A program made the translations under genes and the position numbers. A stretch of 64,000 nucleotides of DNA from Atrichornis clamosus. Its lineage: Eukaryota > Chordata > Aves > Passeriformes > Menuridae. This document shows, one piece after another, positions 62,115 through 64,000 of the stretch (within the stretch, counting starts at the first letter, position 1; every line of letters starts with the position of its first letter). A model generated the notes under the pieces. That model did no database searches. It was not told the DNA's origin and saw only the letters and a program-made list of their open reading frames with translations. The DNA is taken from positions 62,001-126,000 of the forward strand of contig WBMZ01002989.1 of the NCBI GenBank assembly GCA_013400975.1. Direction: 5' to 3'.

Positions 62115-64000
62115 GCGATTCTTAAACTTCCTTTTCTGTAAAGTCATCCATGAGGTGTATGGCTACTCAAACATAAGAAGTATCTTTTCTACTCAATTCT
62201 AGTAGTTTTAAGTACTGCTGTGTGTAGAATGGGTTAGGTTAGCGTAAGGTAGACGTGTGTGGTAAAATGAAATCAAGAAAGGGATAAACAGTATGTTTCA
62301 TAAAGGGAATGACATGAATGATACTGATGACTGGATTTAAAACCTTGCATTTGAATTCCTAGCTCAGAATGTGAAAAAGTAGAAAATTAGTGTGCATATC
62401 ACATATGCAATCCATAAATGTTTATCTTAATTAAAATTGCTAATTTTTATAAGCCACCTTTTTGTAAGCCAGGTCCTACTGTAGCCTAAGATGCCTTATT
62501 TTCAGTTAGTTTGTAGGTGCTGCTGTGGAAGTTATCCACTTTAAAGTTATCCTCAGACTTTGGGCTGTACTGCAGTGACTTCTCTGACCTCTAGAGAGAT
62601 GTCCATGCTTGCAGAAACCATTCTAACAGTATCATAAAGCATGAGGCTTTTCCTACAGTGGGAATAAACACATTCTGCCAACATTTTTATATCTGCCACT
62701 TTCTTTCTTGTCTAAATTAAGGTATCTCTGGCATTGTCATTAAAATGAAGAAAAGCAAGCACATTTTAAAATCATGTGTCAAATTGTGAATGGCACGATT
62801 ATTTGGAGAAAGTCAAGAACATGGTTACTATTTGGACAGAGCAAAACTGGTTTAGGTAAACTTCCGTTATACAAGTCATTGTTGAAAAATGTTGTAAGAC
62901 TATTAATATCCTGTGTCTCTGTATACGTACATCAAACGTAAGGAGAAGTCTTTGCTACTTCTTTCTTAGATACATGTAGAATGAAAGTCTGTGGATACAG
63001 AAATGTTCCTTCTGATAATGCTGTGTTGCATCCTTATGGTAAGAGTGTGGTACAGAGGAAATTTACTTTCCACCTATGGGCCACTGACAATAGTATTGAA
63101 CAAAAGATATGAACACAGCTGTTGCAAATGAAGCATATTTACAAAGCTCACTAGAGGAGACAGATGGCTTCCCCTAAGGCATTTGTGCTGTTCCCATGCA
63201 AAGGGCTGCTCTGGAGATGCAGTTGGTAATATTGGGGTTTTATGTGTTTGGTTTTTTTCTCTTTGCATTTAGTGTATTTGATAAAATTGTGCATGTAATC
63301 AAAACACTGGTGTGATAATGCATGTTTTTGAAGACAATTCTGTGTATGTTTTTGTACAGTTCTACCATCAATGATTTGTTCTGAGGTTTGGGGTAAATAG
63401 AACAAACTGCTAAGCTTGTGGTTAAAAAAAAATAAAAATCCAGTTTGGTGTTCAGGAAAAATTAATAATTTATTTTCACACAAAATACTGTTTATCAAAA
63501 TCATTTTCCTTATCCTTAAATATTTTTTTTCATTTTTTTAACTGTTGTTTGATGTTTACTTGAATACGCACAAATTTCCTGAGAAATCTTCTCAGCATAT
63601 TCTTCCTGGCTTCAGTAGTTTTACGTGGCTCCTTAAATGTGCATTGCTTTGGCACAGGAGATACCTCTCTGTTGTAATTAATGCTTTATTTGAGCTTCAA
63701 ATGCTGCAGCAGAGACGACTTCAAAGCTTGCTACTAAAGCTGCCCAAAGTCCCAGGTTTCCTCTGAAGTCTGATGTCTGTATTGGTAAGGTTCAGAAGGC
63801 TTGGTTAAATCTGAAATAATAATAAACAGTCTACTTGTCTTCCTGAAAAGGGAGCAGGTAATCTAATGGTAGAAGCTAGGACGGACAAGTTGTCAATTCA
63901 AAGTTAAAACTGGGGAATATTGACTGCTTGTTCCATGTGTTTCACCTAGAAGCTGAAAACTCTCAGGTCCTTCCCTAAGTCCACAGCAAAAAGCCATGGG

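Larger units (their letters stand above)
55325..64000 (+). other. KCNMA1: KCNMA1 intron 2 (5' part, continues right of the window)
   Basis: This is AT-rich noncoding sequence after the donor. No frame encodes the next expected part of Slo1 (the rest of S1, with a core like FALSIGALVIYF), so exon 3 must lie beyond 64000. The longest open stretch (57497-57820, + strand) has no recognisable domain. The intron holds an 18-base T run at 60953-60970 and one CR1 tail near 62.0 kb. I see nothing else in 55331-60950 or 62120-64000. Confidence 0.85.

Noticed and set aside
55325..64000. Search for KCNMA1 exon 3
   Set aside because: No frame encodes the continuation of S1 (VVLVFALS...), and no acceptor-flanked match was seen.
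1..64000. CRISPR arrays, operons, phage or bacterial mobile elements, rRNA and tRNA genes
   Set aside because: Nothing matching any of these was seen. The DNA is vertebrate intron, and no cloverleaf or rRNA-like sequence was recognised.

Overview
The window looks like vertebrate nuclear DNA from a bird, and nearly all of it is intron. The base composition is AT-rich. All six frames are closed every few tens of codons and there are no gene-dense stretches. Short, 5'-truncated CR1 retrotransposon tails occur, recognisable by the avian 3' end that reads ATTCTATGAT on the element strand. One of them (about 62.0 kb) is of a type I associate with neognath birds. I cannot name the species.

The only protein-coding sequence I can support is one 165-bp exon at 55160..55324 on the + strand. 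Its 55 codons match the S0-S1 linker of the BK (Slo1, large-conductance calcium- and voltage-activated) potassium channel alpha subunit, KCNMA1. It is flanked by a good branch point and acceptor on the left and a GTAAGT donor on the right. In mammals this is exon 2 of the gene. Positions 1..55159 are therefore read as the 3' part of the large first intron, and 55325..64000 as the start of intron 2. Exon 1 (extracellular N-terminus, S0, palmitoylated cysteines) must lie upstream of the window and exon 3 (rest of S1) downstream. I looked for an exon 3-like sequence and did not find one.

Layout: 1-12 kb is AT-rich intron with a TG microsatellite (7.73 kb), a T/G-rich tract (7.86 kb) and an unexplained interrupted minus-strand frame (5.16-5.69 kb). 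12-30 kb holds a T/G-rich tract and CR1 tail (12.4-12.9 kb), a CpG-retaining patch (17.4-17.9 kb), overlapping GC palindromes (20.7 kb), homopolymer runs, a 25-bp duplication (25.9 kb), a 22-bp palindrome (26.4 kb) and a perfect 11-bp hairpin (28.5 kb). 30-45 kb holds a compound TG/CA/TA microsatellite (30.9 kb), an A/C-rich tract (35.7 kb), two minus-strand CR1 tails (39.8 and 42.2 kb) and a long T tract containing the single N base (42.9 kb). 45-55 kb holds an A12/T12 hairpin (49.1 kb), a consensus CRE, a 170-175-bp tandem repeat (49.5-49.9 kb), a GC-rich CpG-poor patch (52.9-53.2 kb) and a 33-bp duplication shortly before the exon. 55-64 kb is intron 2 with one T run and one plus-strand CR1 tail.

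I found no convincing undescribed system. The places most worth a second look are the CpG-retaining patch at 17.4-17.9 kb, the tandem repeat with its adjacent CRE at 49.5 kb, the GC-rich patch at 53 kb and the interrupted frame at 5.2-5.7 kb. All of these are modest leads, not demonstrated elements.
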